A stretch of 64,000 nt of DNA from Oscillospiraceae bacterium (lineage in GTDB: Bacteria; Bacillota; Clostridia; Oscillospirales; Oscillospiraceae), in contig JAFTFT010000004.1 in NCBI GenBank assembly GCA_017458335.1, positions 1-64,000 on the forward strand, written 5' to 3'. The first letter of the stretch is position 1. The number at the start of each line of letters is the position of its first letter. The position numbers and the translations under genes were made by a program. Shown one piece after another: positions 17,035 through 25,839 of the stretch. The notes beneath the pieces were generated by a model. It did no database searches. It was not told where the DNA came from and saw only the letters and a list, made by a program, of their open reading frames with translations.

Positions 17035-17499
17035 ATGATTGTTGCGAAACTGAAAGACGCCGCGGACTACCGCGGGATTCACCCCATGCTGGACAAGGCG
17101 CTGACGTATCTGAATGACGAGTTCATGAACACGGTGGGAACCGAGGCCACCCACATGGAAGGGAACGACCTCTATGCCACGCTGAACCTGTTTGAGACAC
17201 AGCCGGATGAGAAGGGCTTCTTCGAAGCGCATCAGAAGTATCTGGACATCCATGCGGTCCTCTCGGGTGAGGAGCGGATGGATATTGCCGAGACTTCGAC
17301 GCTGACGCCGGACGACGCGGCAAGCAAGCCGGAAAACGACTTCTACGCCTTTACGGATAAAGCCCCGGCTCATCAGAGCATCGTCCTGAGACACGGGGAC
17401 TTTCTGGTGGCCTTCCCGCAGGACGCCCACCGCGTCAAGGGACAGGTGAGCGGCCCCTGCGACGTGCGGAAAGTCGTCTTCAAAATCCGGATCGCTTAA
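17035..17499 (+). CDS. YhcH/YjgK/YiaL family protein
   Basis: A 154-residue cupin-like protein of the DUF386 family (YhcH, YiaL, EbgC). Motifs include LDIHAVLSGEERMDIA and FLVAFPQDAHRVKGQV, with conserved metal-binding His/Glu residues near the barrel centre. Members act as sugar anomerases or accessory hydrolases; YiaL is encoded with the E. coli 2,3-diketo-L-gulonate/L-xylulose genes, as seen here. ATG 17035 follows CGGAGG. Confidence 0.9.
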   Translation: MIVAKLKDAADYRGIHPMLDKALTYLNDEFMNTVGTEATHMEGNDLYATLNLFETQPDEKGFFEAHQKYLDIHAVLSGEERMDIAETSTLTPDDAASKPENDFYAFTDKAPAHQSIVLRHGDFLVAFPQDAHRVKGQVSGPCDVRKVVFKIRIA

Positions 17500-17515
17500 T
17501 GCAAGGAGAGAAGCC

Positions 17516-18472
17516 ATGAAAAACGTTCTGGTTCTGATGCCCGTCGAGGCACGGCACAAGGAAAAAATTGAAGCGGCCGGGAAGGGCTGCAGCATTGTCT
17601 ACAGCAGCCCGGATCAGGTGACGGAAGAGATGATCCGCAGTGCGAATGTCATTTTCGGCAACCCGAAAGCGGAGATGATCGGCGCTTCCGAGAATCTGGA
17701 ATGGCTGCAGCTGGAATCCGCGGGAACCGACGCCTATATTGTCCCCGGCGTCCTGAACGCGAAAACCGTCCTGACCAACGCCACGGGAGCCTATACCAAG
17801 GCAGTTTCCGAGCATGCATTCGCCCTGACGCTGATGCTGCAGAAAAAGCTCTATCTCTACCGCGACGAGCAGAAAAAAGCCTTCTGGAGCGACCACGGAA
17901 CGGTCGGATCCCTGTCCGACTGTACGGTCGCGGTCGTGGGTCTGGGAGACATCGGACAGGCCTATGCCAGACTGGTCAAGGCCATGGGCGCCTATGTGAT
18001 CGGCGTCAAACGCCGGGCCACCAATCCGCCGGAGTGCGTGGATGAGCTGGTTATGACACAGGATCTCGACACGGTTCTGCCGAGAGCGGACGTCATCATG
18101 TCCGTCCTGCCAAACACCGCAGCGACCCGCTATATCTATACCGCGGAGAGCTTTGAGAAAATGAAGGACAGCGCCCTGTTCATCAACTGCGGACGCGGCA
18201 ACGCGGTCTCCTCGGAAGTGCTGTATCAGGCACTGAGCGAGCACAAGATCGCCGCGGCGGCAATGGATGTGGCAGAAGTGGAACCGCTGCCCGCCGACAG
18301 CCCGCTCTGGGGTCTGGAAAATTTGGTCATCACCCCGCATATTTCGGGCGGCTTCCACCTTCCGGAGACCTTCGAGCGCATCGTCGATATCGCGGCCGGA
18401 AATCTCGCCGCTTTCCTCGAGGGAAAAGGACTGCGCAACGTAGTGGACTTTGCGACGGGATATAAGAAATAA
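17516..18472 (+). CDS. D-isomer-specific 2-hydroxyacid dehydrogenase
   Basis: NAD(P)-dependent dehydrogenase of 318 residues, related to glyoxylate/hydroxypyruvate reductases. Nucleotide site GLGDIGQ is at 142-148, R227 in NCGRGNAV binds the carboxylate, a Glu in DVAEVEPLP (254/256) assists, and the catalytic acid is H275 in ITPHISGG. It is the last gene of the sugar-acid block, 16 bases after the YiaL gene with AAGGAGAG as ribosome site, and is followed by a good terminator. A keto-acid intermediate of the pathway is the likely substrate. Confidence 0.9.
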   Translation: MKNVLVLMPVEARHKEKIEAAGKGCSIVYSSPDQVTEEMIRSANVIFGNPKAEMIGASENLEWLQLESAGTDAYIVPGVLNAKTVLTNATGAYTKAVSEHAFALTLMLQKKLYLYRDEQKKAFWSDHGTVGSLSDCTVAVVGLGDIGQAYARLVKAMGAYVIGVKRRATNPPECVDELVMTQDLDTVLPRADVIMSVLPNTAATRYIYTAESFEKMKDSALFINCGRGNAVSSEVLYQALSEHKIAAAAMDVAEVEPLPADSPLWGLENLVITPHISGGFHLPETFERIVDIAAGNLAAFLEGKGLRNVVDFATGYKK

Positions 18473-18511
18473 CAGAACCGGTCGCAGATGTCCATCCATG
18501 CAGGAAAACAG

Positions 18512-18552
18512 GCCCGCGCCCCGGAACCCGAAAGGGCTCCGGCGCGGGCTTT
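18512..18552 (+). terminator. intrinsic terminator ending the sugar-acid block
   Basis: GCCCGCGCC...GGCGCGGGC with inner CGGA/TCCG and CCC/GGG pairs around GAAA (18512-18549), followed by TTT. Confidence 0.75.
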
Positions 18553-18588
18553 GAAGATTTTGAAAGAACAGAGCCAAGAGTGGGAGAC

Positions 18589-19170
18589 ATGAAGAAGCTG
18601 ATCCATACCGCGGCACAGGTGATTCTTGCGCTGCTCATCATTCCGTTTGTGCTGGAAAAACCGGTGCACAGCCTGCTGGAAGGAGCCGGTATGACAGGGG
18701 AATACAGCTATGAAATCCTGCTGGGGTTCACGGCGCTCGCCGCCTTCCTGATCATTGACCGGAGGCGGATCCGGGCCCGCCGGCGTCGCCGGAGAGAGGC
18801 GCGGGCGCAGTGGCGGGAACGGGAGAAACTGCGAAACAGCTACGTCCTGAATCTCAGCCCCTATGAATATGAGGAGTATGTGGCCGAGAAGCTGAGGCGG
18901 GAAGGCTTTACCGATGTGGATACCACCCCGAAGAGCGGAGATTTCGGCGCGGACGTGCTGGCGATGGACGGCGAGCGGCGTGTCTGTGTGCAGTGCAAGC
19001 GCTATGCGCCGGGACACCCGGTGGGCGTGAAGGCGGTGCAGGAGATTTACAGTGCGAAGGACTATTACGGCTGTGACGATGCGTATATCTACACGACGAG
19101 CGACTATACGAAGGCTGCGGTGGACATGGCGGGGGAGTTGGGCGTCATCCTGGTGAGGACGGAAATCTGA
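18589..19170 (+). CDS. membrane-anchored Mrr-like restriction endonuclease family protein
   Basis: The 193-residue protein has two predicted membrane helices (about 4-22 and 43-56), a very basic linker (60-73) and a C-terminal Mrr-cat domain. The PD-(D/E)xK-type core is visible as D122 in GDFGADVLA and Q135-x-K137 in VCVQCKRY, with the early Glu near 96 in YEYEEYVAEKL. Such TM-Mrr proteins are common in Firmicutes; a DNA-degrading defence or uptake role is likely but unproven. The ATG at 18589 is chosen over a GTG at 18580. Confidence 0.85.
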   Translation: MKKLIHTAAQVILALLIIPFVLEKPVHSLLEGAGMTGEYSYEILLGFTALAAFLIIDRRRIRARRRRRREARAQWREREKLRNSYVLNLSPYEYEEYVAEKLRREGFTDVDTTPKSGDFGADVLAMDGERRVCVQCKRYAPGHPVGVKAVQEIYSAKDYYGCDDAYIYTTSDYTKAAVDMAGELGVILVRTEI

Positions 19171-19224
19171 GGAAATCCCGCTCCGCCCGGAGGATCATCC
19201 TTTGATTCCGGCAGAAAAAGGGAA

Positions 19225-19253
19225 TTGAATCAGACGGTGGATTCTGCTATACT
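19225..19253 (+). promoter_or_regulatory. sigma-A promoter of the SpoIIE-phosphatase gene
   Basis: TTGAAT (19225-19230), a 17-base spacer, TATACT (19248-19253). The gene starts 81 bases further on. Confidence 0.7.
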
Positions 19254-19334
19254 ATAAAAACACAGGCCGATTCCGTACCATGCAAACACGGGAAACAGGA
19301 AGTCAGGCGATACCGGCGCTGAGAAGGAGTCCTT

Positions 19335-21506
19335 ATGAAGAAATACAAGAATCTGGTAATCGGAGGCATTCAGCAGAAAGTCTTCAATCTTGTCCTGGTT
19401 ACCATCCTTTTGCTGGTTGCAGCTTATACCGCGGTGATACTCTATCAGACTTCCAGCCTGAAAACGCTCACCGGGGAGACAAATCTGCGGCAGAAGGAAG
19501 CCATTACCAAGATCTCGGGGACTACGATGGACGCGGTTGTGGCCGATTCGCTCACCTCCAAGACCGAGATGGCGGCAATGCTGGCCGATGATCTGTTCAC
19601 GAAGCTGTCCTCTACGGTGCAGATTCTGGCAGACAGTGCGGAAACTATGCTTCAGGCCCCCGAGCTCTACCCGGCGCGTCCCTTTGCCCTTCCGGATGCC
19701 TCGATGGACGGGACGATCACCCTGCAGCTTGTGGGTGAGACGGGCAGCATGCCTGAAGATCCGGCAACCATGGAGAAGCTCGGCCTGCTGGCGAATCTGT
19801 CCGATCTGATGACGGCCCTGTACCGAAACGCAGGCACCAGCTCCGTCTACATTGCCGTGCCGGAGGGCTATATGCTGTGCGTCGATGACAAGTCCGGCGC
19901 CAGGGTAGATGAGCAGGGAAATATCCTTACGATCCCCATCCGGGAGCGGCCGTGGTATGTGGGGGCGGCACAAAGCAATTCGATCTTCTTCACGGATGTG
20001 CTGCAGGATGTATTCACCGGTGAAATCGGCATCACCTGCACCATTCCCATCCGGCAGAACGGTCGCCTTGTCGCTGTGGCCGCGGCGGACATGTTCCTGG
20101 ATCAGATGGCCACGGCGGTTTCCGGCTCCGGCGATGTTGTGCATTACACCTGCATCATCAACAATCAGGGACATGTGGTGTTCTCCCCTCAGAATCAGGG
20201 CACGCTCCGCGCCCGCAATGCTGAGGACGCGGAAGACCTGAGGTTCTCTGAGCAGGAGAATCTGGCGGCCTTTGTCCGCGATGCTCTGAACGGCACCACG
20301 GGAGTCCGGGAGCTGGATATGGACGGCGACCGTGTTTACCTCGCCGGTGCGCCGGTGGAGACGCTGGGCTGGGCGGTGGTGTCACTGGTGGACAAGGCGG
20401 CGACCGAGCGCCCTGCCGTCATGATGCAGGAGCAGTTTGACAGCGCACTGGACGAAGCGGCGGCCGTTTTCAACCGGGGCTTTGCCCGTTCGAAGCAGAT
20501 CATCGTTATTTCGGTTCTTGCAATCCTGGTCATGGGCAGCGCAGCGGCGCTCACGGTCTCCAAACGGATCGTGAAACCGCTGGAGACCATGACCCAAAAG
20601 GTGCGCTCACTGGGCGGGAATAACCTGCAGTTTATGATGGAGGATGATTACCGCACCGGGGATGAGATCGAAATCCTGGCGGAGTCCTTTGCGACACTCT
20701 CGGCGAGGACCCTGCAGTATGTGGATCAGGTGCAGCGAGTTACGGCAGAGAAAGAGCGGATCGGGGCCGAGCTTACCATGGCAAACGCGATCCAGCGCAG
20801 CCAGCTGCCCAGACTTTTCCCACCCTTCCCCAACCGGCATGAGTTTAACCTCTTTGCCACCATGAAACCGGCCAAGGAGGTTGGCGGAGACTTCTATGAC
20901 TTCTTCATGGTGGACAACGACCACGTCGCCCTGGTGATGGCCGACGTTTCCGGAAAAGGAGTCCCGGCAGCGCTGTTCATGATGGTCACGCGCATGCTCA
21001 TCAAGTCCCGCATCCAGAGCGGCGAGAGCCCTTCGGAGGCGCTTACCAACGTCAACCGGCAGCTCTGTGAGAGCAATGAGCTGGGCTTCTTTGTGACGGC
21101 GTGGCTGGCGGTGTTGGAGATCTCCACCGGAAAGGGCGTGGCTGTGAACGCCGGACACGAGCATCCGGTTCTGCGCCGGAGCGGCGAGAAGTATGAGCTG
21201 ATCCTGTACCGCCATTCTCTTGCCCTGGCGGCCCTGGACGGCGTACAGTTCAGGCAGCATGAGTTCCAGCTCTGCCCCGGCGACAGCATCTTCGTCTACA
21301 CGGACGGCGTGACGGAAGCGACGAGCAGCGAGAAGGAGCTGTTCGGAACAGACCGCATGCTGGAGGCACTGAACAAGGCGCCGGACGCGGAGCCGGATGA
21401 GATTCTGGCAACGGTCATGGGCGAGATCAACCGCTTTATGGACGGAGAGGAGCAGTTCGACGACATCACCATGCTGTGCCTGAAGTATAATGGCCCGGTC
21501 CAATAA
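19335..21506 (+). CDS. membrane sensor PP2C/SpoIIE-type serine phosphatase (Cache-HAMP-SpoIIE)
   Basis: A 723-residue receptor. A helix at ~14-36 anchors it, residues ~40-395 form a large extracellular dCache-like sensor (IPIRERPWYVGAAQS is a typical Cache string), a second helix lies at ~399-420, and a HAMP domain (SKRIVKPLETMTQKVRSL) and a short coiled coil follow. The SpoIIE/RsbU phosphatase spans ~490-718, with metal-binding Asp in VGGDFYD (516-522), VMADVSGKG and FDDITMLCL. It should dephosphorylate a partner such as an anti-sigma antagonist in response to a small external ligand. No such partner gene is adjacent. Confidence 0.92.
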   Translation: MKKYKNLVIGGIQQKVFNLVLVTILLLVAAYTAVILYQTSSLKTLTGETNLRQKEAITKISGTTMDAVVADSLTSKTEMAAMLADDLFTKLSSTVQILADSAETMLQAPELYPARPFALPDASMDGTITLQLVGETGSMPEDPATMEKLGLLANLSDLMTALYRNAGTSSVYIAVPEGYMLCVDDKSGARVDEQGNILTIPIRERPWYVGAAQSNSIFFTDVLQDVFTGEIGITCTIPIRQNGRLVAVAAADMFLDQMATAVSGSGDVVHYTCIINNQGHVVFSPQNQGTLRARNAEDAEDLRFSEQENLAAFVRDALNGTTGVRELDMDGDRVYLAGAPVETLGWAVVSLVDKAATERPAVMMQEQFDSALDEAAAVFNRGFARSKQIIVISVLAILVMGSAAALTVSKRIVKPLETMTQKVRSLGGNNLQFMMEDDYRTGDEIEILAESFATLSARTLQYVDQVQRVTAEKERIGAELTMANAIQRSQLPRLFPPFPNRHEFNLFATMKPAKEVGGDFYDFFMVDNDHVALVMADVSGKGVPAALFMMVTRMLIKSRIQSGESPSEALTNVNRQLCESNELGFFVTAWLAVLEISTGKGVAVNAGHEHPVLRRSGEKYELILYRHSLALAALDGVQFRQHEFQLCPGDSIFVYTDGVTEATSSEKELFGTDRMLEALNKAPDAEPDEILATVMGEINRFMDGEEQFDDITMLCLKYNGPVQ

Positions 21507-21576
21507 ACTGTTTGCGGTGAACATACGGTGCACCGTTTCAGAAATGATATATCATAATCCATGGAGGTAGAGAGAC

Positions 21577-21831
21577 ATGAAAGTGCTCAAACTGGTAAAG
21601 AGAGCCGCCCTCGGGGTCTTCGGCGCCGGCGCCGTCAAAAAGAAGGCGGAGAAAAAGGCAAAAAAAGCCGCGAAGCGGACAAAGGTAACGTTTACGCTGA
21701 TGACGCTGTCGTTCTGCGCGGGCGCGGTGCTGACCGGATATCTGGCCTATCAGAACCGTCAGAAGCTGGCGGTTATGACGCTGGGCAGGCGTAACATCAG
21801 ATGGGGAAGACTGAAGAAACTCAAACGCTGA
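21577..21831 (+). CDS. small basic single-span membrane protein
   Basis: 84 residues: a Lys/Ala-rich amphipathic N-terminus (KKKAEKKAKKAAKR), one hydrophobic segment at ~37-56 (TFTLMTLSFCAGAVLTGYLA) and a basic C-terminal tail. The ATG has the ribosome site ATGGAGG nine bases upstream. Family unknown to me. It lies 70 bases after the phosphatase gene and could be co-transcribed. A terminator follows. Confidence 0.7.
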   Translation: MKVLKLVKRAALGVFGAGAVKKKAEKKAKKAAKRTKVTFTLMTLSFCAGAVLTGYLAYQNRQKLAVMTLGRRNIRWGRLKKLKR

Positions 21832-21868
21832 ATGCGGCGAACACATTGTCAGTATCGTACGGATCCAG

Positions 21869-21909
21869 CAGCCCGGAACGAGGAATAAGAATCCCGTTCC
21901 GGGCTGTTT
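21869..21909 (+). terminator. intrinsic terminator
   Basis: CAGCCCGGAACG (21869-21880) pairs with CGTTCCGGGCTG (21895-21906), then TTT. It closes the phosphatase/small-protein unit. Confidence 0.75.
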
Positions 21910-22018
21910 CCATATTGATTATGATACAGCGGTTGATCCAAACCTCGGAATCTTCACAAAAAAGCCGTGAATACTGACAGAGAATCAGGTAAAATAGAAA
22001 CAGAAAAGAGGGATGAAC

Positions 22019-22702
22019 ATGTACTACTCCGATATCTTCTATCTTCTGACGATAATTCTGTTCTTCGTGAGTATGATTTGCTCCGGAATTGTGAGGAGCC
22101 GCTTCAACCGGTATTCGAAAGACCGGACTTATAACGGCATGACCGGGGCCATGGCGGCGGAGCGCATCCTGCGGGCGAATGGTATTACAGATGTGACGAT
22201 CGTGCAGACACAGGGAACACTTACCGATAACTATAACCCCGCCAATCACACGCTGAACCTGTCACAGCCCGTATACGGTGGACAGAACGTCTCTGCGGTG
22301 GCCGTGGCGGCGCATGAATGCGGCCATGCGATCCAGCATGCCCAGGCCTATCCGCTGCTGATGCTGCGCAAGGCGCTTGTCCCGATCTGCAACATCGGGT
22401 CCATCGGCTCATATATCGCGATCCTGTTGGGGATCTTCTTCTCCCGGAGCGGACTGATTACCCTGGGAGCGGTTCTGTTCTCGGGCATCGTGCTCTTCAA
22501 CCTGGTGACGCTGCCGGTGGAGGTGGACGCATCCCGGAGGGCGATGGCGGAAGTGGACCGGCTCGGCCTGCTCACCGATGAAGAGAGAATCGGCGGACGC
22601 AAGGTCCTGTTCGCAGCCGGGATGACCTACTTCATCTCGCTGATGACCTCCATCGTCCAACTGCTGCGCCTGCTGAGCATTGCAAACAGCCGGAGAAGAT
22701 AA
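22019..22702 (+). CDS. yugP: YugP-family zinc metallopeptidase
   Basis: Neutral zinc peptidase with membrane helices (Zn_peptidase_2, YugP), 227 residues. H99-E100-C-G-H103 binds zinc and E168 in LPVEVDASRRA is the probable third ligand. Helices lie at ~5-24, ~125-143 and ~147-168, and near the C-terminus. ATG 22019 (MYYSD) is chosen because AGAGGG ends six bases before it; the ATG at 22013 would touch the ribosome site. Its last 44 bases occur again as a diverged copy 98 bases downstream. Confidence 0.9.
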   Translation: MYYSDIFYLLTIILFFVSMICSGIVRSRFNRYSKDRTYNGMTGAMAAERILRANGITDVTIVQTQGTLTDNYNPANHTLNLSQPVYGGQNVSAVAVAAHECGHAIQHAQAYPLLMLRKALVPICNIGSIGSYIAILLGIFFSRSGLITLGAVLFSGIVLFNLVTLPVEVDASRRAMAEVDRLGLLTDEERIGGRKVLFAAGMTYFISLMTSIVQLLRLLSIANSRRR

Positions 22703-22713
22703 CAGATAAGCGT

Positions 22714-22740
22714 CAGCACCCCGCCTCCGGCGGGGTGCTG
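22714..22740 (+). terminator. U-less triloop hairpin after yugP
   Basis: CAGCACCCCGCC (22714-22725), loop TCC, GGCGGGGTGCTG (22729-22740): a perfect 12-base stem. No U-tract follows, and the copied yugP tail starts 18 bases later. Confidence 0.65.
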
Positions 22741-22758
22741 AGAAGTCTATAGGACCGG

Positions 22759-22802
22759 CTGCTGCGCCTGTTGAGCATTGCAGACTGCAGGAGAAGATAA
22801 CA
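22759..22802 (+). repeat. diverged duplicate of the yugP 3' end
   Basis: The 44 bases match 22661-22704 (offset 98) at 40 positions without gaps, including the TAA stop and the three bases after it. A second, related hairpin follows this copy, so here the whole unit of gene end plus hairpin seems to have been duplicated in tandem. Confidence 0.88.
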
Positions 22803-22821
22803 AACAGGATAAAAGACAAGA

Positions 22822-22850
22822 ATCAGCCCCCCGCCGAAGGCGGGGGCTGA
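22822..22850. terminator. hairpin between yugP and the convergent oxidoreductase gene
   Basis: TCAGCCCCCCGCC, loop GAA, GGCGGGGGCTGA, with one extra C on the left arm. Same CCCGCC/GGCGGG core as the hairpin at 22714. It lies 31 bases past the end of the minus-strand gene and may serve both directions. Confidence 0.55.
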
Positions 22851-22881
22851 AAATTCAGCAGGTTTCCGTGCTGAGTATGAA

Positions 22882-25584
22882 TTATTTCTTGCGGATGATA
22901 TTGATGCTCTTCTTCGCGACGTTCTTGAGGAGCGGACCGACCTTGTCTTCGCAGCGGATCATGGTCGAGGCCTCCGGAACATCACGCTCCAGGTGGATGG
23001 CGTCGAACATGCAGCGGGTGGTGCACAGACCGCAGCCGATGCAGCGGTTCGGATCGACAACGCTCACACCGCAGCCCAGGCAGCGGCTGGCTTCCGTTTT
23101 GACCTGCTCTTCGGTGAAGGTGAGGCGGTCATGCTCGAAGGAGCGGGCCTTCTTCGCGTCGTGCAGAATCGGCTGGCGGGCGGGACGGTCAAAGCTGTCG
23201 ATGCCGAAGACCAGTTCGTCCTTGTTGAGTTCGTAGAACTCACGGAGGTTGCGGCCGACCGTCAGGCTCTGGCCGTCATTGACGAAGCGGTGCAGGGACT
23301 CGGCGCCCTCACGGCCCGCGGCAATCGCGTCGATGGCAAACTTCGGTCCGGTGTAGACATCACCGCCGACGAAGATGTCGCTCTGCGCGGTCTGATAGGT
23401 GACGGCATCGGCAACGGCGTTGCCTTTCTTGCCGGTCACGAGCGCGCCGACATCGAGCGTACCCCAGTCGATGGCCTGGCCGACAGCGGCGATGACCGAA
23501 TCGACCTCGATGGTCTCATACTTTCCGGTGCCTACCGGGGCGCGGCGGCCCTTTTCATCCGGCTCGCCGAGCTCCATAAGCTCGACCTTGAGGCCGCAGA
23601 CCTTGCCGTCCGCACCAAGAACCTCGACCGGTGCGTTGAGGAAGCAGAACTTCACGCCCTCTTCTTTTGCCTCGGCGACTTCCTCCTTGTCGGCGGGCAT
23701 CTCATCCTCGCCGCGGCGGTAGACCACATAGGTCTCGGCGCCAAGGCGGAGAGCCGTGCGGCAGACATCCATGGCCACATTGCCGCCGCCGATGACGGCG
23801 CACTTTTTGCCGACTTCGGGCTTGTTGCCCAGATTGACCTCACGCAGGAAGTCCACACCGCCGAATACACCCTGAAGCTCTTCGCCCGGAATGTTCAGCT
23901 TGGAGCTCTTCTGTGCGCCGATGGCCACATAGAAGCCCTTATAGCCCTGGGTGCGGAGCTCTTCGATGGTGACGTCCTTGCCGACCTCGGTGTTCATACG
24001 GAAGTGAACGCCCATCTTCTCCAGAACCTCGATTTCGCCCTTCAGAGCAGTACGGTCCAGACGGTAGCTGGGGATGCCCATGACGAGCATGCCGCCCGGC
24101 TGCGGGTTGCGGTCGAAGACCGTGACGTTTTCATATCCCATGCGGGCCAGATAGTAAGCGCAGCTCAGACCCGCGGGGCCGGCGCCGATGATGGCGACCT
24201 TCTGCTCATAGGGCTTGTCGATGGGCCGGCGGTACAGACGCTCGGGAATGTAGCGCTCTTCGCTCTTGAGATCCTGCTCGGCGATGAACTTCTTGATCTC
24301 GTCGATGGCGAGGGCTTTGTCCAGCGCACCGCGGGTGCAGGCGTCCTCGCAGCGGCGGTTGCAGACATAGCCGCAGACGGAGGGGAAGGGGTTGTCCTGC
24401 TTGATGAGCTTGAGGGCGTCAAGATAGCGGCCTTCTTTGGCGAGCTTGATATAGCCCTGGATGGCGATGTGGGCCGGGCAGGCGGTCTTGCAGGGGGCTG
24501 TGCCGGACTCGTGGCAGTTCTTGCGGTTGTCGACCACATAGTTCGGGTTCCACTTGTCCTTGCCCCATTTGAGGCCGGGCAGTTCCTGCTTCGGATACTG
24601 AACGTCACCGTTTTTGGTGCAGAGCTTCTGGCCGAGCTTCACGGCGCCGGCCGGGCAGACCTCGACGCACTTGCCGCAGGCGACGCAGTTCTCTTTGTTG
24701 ACGTGGGCGCGGAAGGAGGATGCGGACATGTTCGGGGTGTTAAAGTACTGGCTGGTGCGCAGCGCGAAGCAGACACCCAGATCACAGTTGCACAGACCGA
24801 AGATCTTGTCCTGGCCGTCGATGTTGGTGACCTGGTGGACATAGCCGTTGTCTTCCGCTCTCTGGCAGATTTCCAGCGCTTCCTGCTTGGTGATGGGACG
24901 GCCCTTTCCGGTCTCGACCAGATAGGTGGCGAAATCGCCCAGACCGATGCAGCAGTCATCCTGAATCTCGCCGGAGCCTTCGCCGTAAAGACGGCGGGCA
25001 TTGCGGCAGGAACAGTAGCCGACGGAGAGACTGCCCTCGTATTTGTCCAGCCAGTGGGAGATGTGCTCGATGGAGATGGAGGTGTTGGTGGCGTTGATGG
25101 CCTTTTCCACCGGGATCACGTGCATCCCGATGCCGTTGCCGCCGGGAGGCATGAGGTGGGTCTTGCCCTCCAGCGGGAGGAAGGTCATCTTGTTGAAGCT
25201 CTCGGCGAGCTCGGGGTACTTTTCAACCTGATCCAGAACCATGTTCGTCATCTCGGCGATACCGGGGACGAACAGCTGAACGTACCACTGCTTCTCATGC
25301 TGGGGATTCTCCCAGTTGTATTCCACGATGCCGTGCATGGCGGCGTCGGTGAGCAGCTCGACAATACGCTCTTCGGATTTGCCGGTGAGTTTCGCGATTT
25401 CGGCCGTGGTCTTCGGCTTGCGCAGGCCCATCTTCAGCATGACTTCCGCGATTTCGTCATTGGAACATGCGCGGTCAAGAATGATGTATTCCGGGTCTTC
25501 CTCCGTCAGCCTCTTAACGCCGAACTTATAGGGAAGGCGGTCGGTAATCATTTTACCGAGATCGAACAGGATTTCTCTAGCCAT
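22882..25584 (-). CDS. large Fe-S/FAD NAD(P)H oxidoreductase (GltD-like core with ferredoxin domains)
   Basis: A 900-residue fusion. Residues 1-290 are an N-terminal domain with a winged-helix-like start (TTAEIAKLTGKSEERIVELL) and Cys clusters (YCSCRNARR, DDCC, LCNCDLGVC). Then comes a 4Fe-4S site CVACGKCVEVCP (300-311) and a GltD-type Fe-S helical domain (C357, C365, C369, then CGYVCNRRCEDAC). The FAD site is IIGAGPAGLSC (465-475), the NAD(P) site is IGGGNVAMD, and a C-terminal ferredoxin has CIGCGLCTTRC. Known relatives are GltB small-subunit and NfnB/SudA-like proteins. Electron transfer between NAD(P)H and ferredoxin or an Fe-S partner is likely, but the substrate is unknown. Confidence 0.88.
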   Translation of the reverse strand: MAREILFDLGKMITDRLPYKFGVKRLTEEDPEYIILDRACSNDEIAEVMLKMGLRKPKTTAEIAKLTGKSEERIVELLTDAAMHGIVEYNWENPQHEKQWYVQLFVPGIAEMTNMVLDQVEKYPELAESFNKMTFLPLEGKTHLMPPGGNGIGMHVIPVEKAINATNTSISIEHISHWLDKYEGSLSVGYCSCRNARRLYGEGSGEIQDDCCIGLGDFATYLVETGKGRPITKQEALEICQRAEDNGYVHQVTNIDGQDKIFGLCNCDLGVCFALRTSQYFNTPNMSASSFRAHVNKENCVACGKCVEVCPAGAVKLGQKLCTKNGDVQYPKQELPGLKWGKDKWNPNYVVDNRKNCHESGTAPCKTACPAHIAIQGYIKLAKEGRYLDALKLIKQDNPFPSVCGYVCNRRCEDACTRGALDKALAIDEIKKFIAEQDLKSEERYIPERLYRRPIDKPYEQKVAIIGAGPAGLSCAYYLARMGYENVTVFDRNPQPGGMLVMGIPSYRLDRTALKGEIEVLEKMGVHFRMNTEVGKDVTIEELRTQGYKGFYVAIGAQKSSKLNIPGEELQGVFGGVDFLREVNLGNKPEVGKKCAVIGGGNVAMDVCRTALRLGAETYVVYRRGEDEMPADKEEVAEAKEEGVKFCFLNAPVEVLGADGKVCGLKVELMELGEPDEKGRRAPVGTGKYETIEVDSVIAAVGQAIDWGTLDVGALVTGKKGNAVADAVTYQTAQSDIFVGGDVYTGPKFAIDAIAAGREGAESLHRFVNDGQSLTVGRNLREFYELNKDELVFGIDSFDRPARQPILHDAKKARSFEHDRLTFTEEQVKTEASRCLGCGVSVVDPNRCIGCGLCTTRCMFDAIHLERDVPEASTMIRCEDKVGPLLKNVAKKSINIIRKK

Positions 25585-25781
25585 GGTTTTCCCCTCTCTG
25601 TGTTAATCATGGTATTTTAATATGTATTTTTGCATGCTCGTCATGAGTTTATCATAAGAACAGGAAAAAGTCACTATACAAAACGGGCATTTCTGACATG
25701 TTTTTGTGCGGTTTGACAGAGTTAACCGTGAAAAGAACTCCGGCTGTGGGAAAATAAAGAGCAAAAAGCCCGGAAAAGAAA

Positions 25782-25810
25782 TTGACAATTCGCTCCTTCC
25801 TGTGTATAAT
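25782..25810 (+). promoter_or_regulatory. perfect-consensus sigma-A promoter of the second TRAP operon
   Basis: TTGACA (25782-25787), 17 bases, TATAAT (25805-25810). dctP begins 29 bases later behind TAGGAGGG, so the leader is very short and transcription should be strong. No operator palindrome was seen in the 255-base gap 25585-25839. Confidence 0.9.
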
Positions 25811-25839
25811 CATCCAAATTTCTTTTTTAGGAGGGAATT

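Noticed and set aside
15250-17595. 781-residue minus-strand open frame across the epimerase, FG-GAP and YiaL genes
   Set aside because: Crosses three well-supported plus-strand genes with good starts, and its product resembles no family.
22993-25620. 875-residue plus-strand frame opposite the Fe-S/FAD oxidoreductase
   Set aside because: Ala/Asp/Val-rich shadow. The minus-strand gene has clear Fe-S, FAD and NAD(P) motifs.
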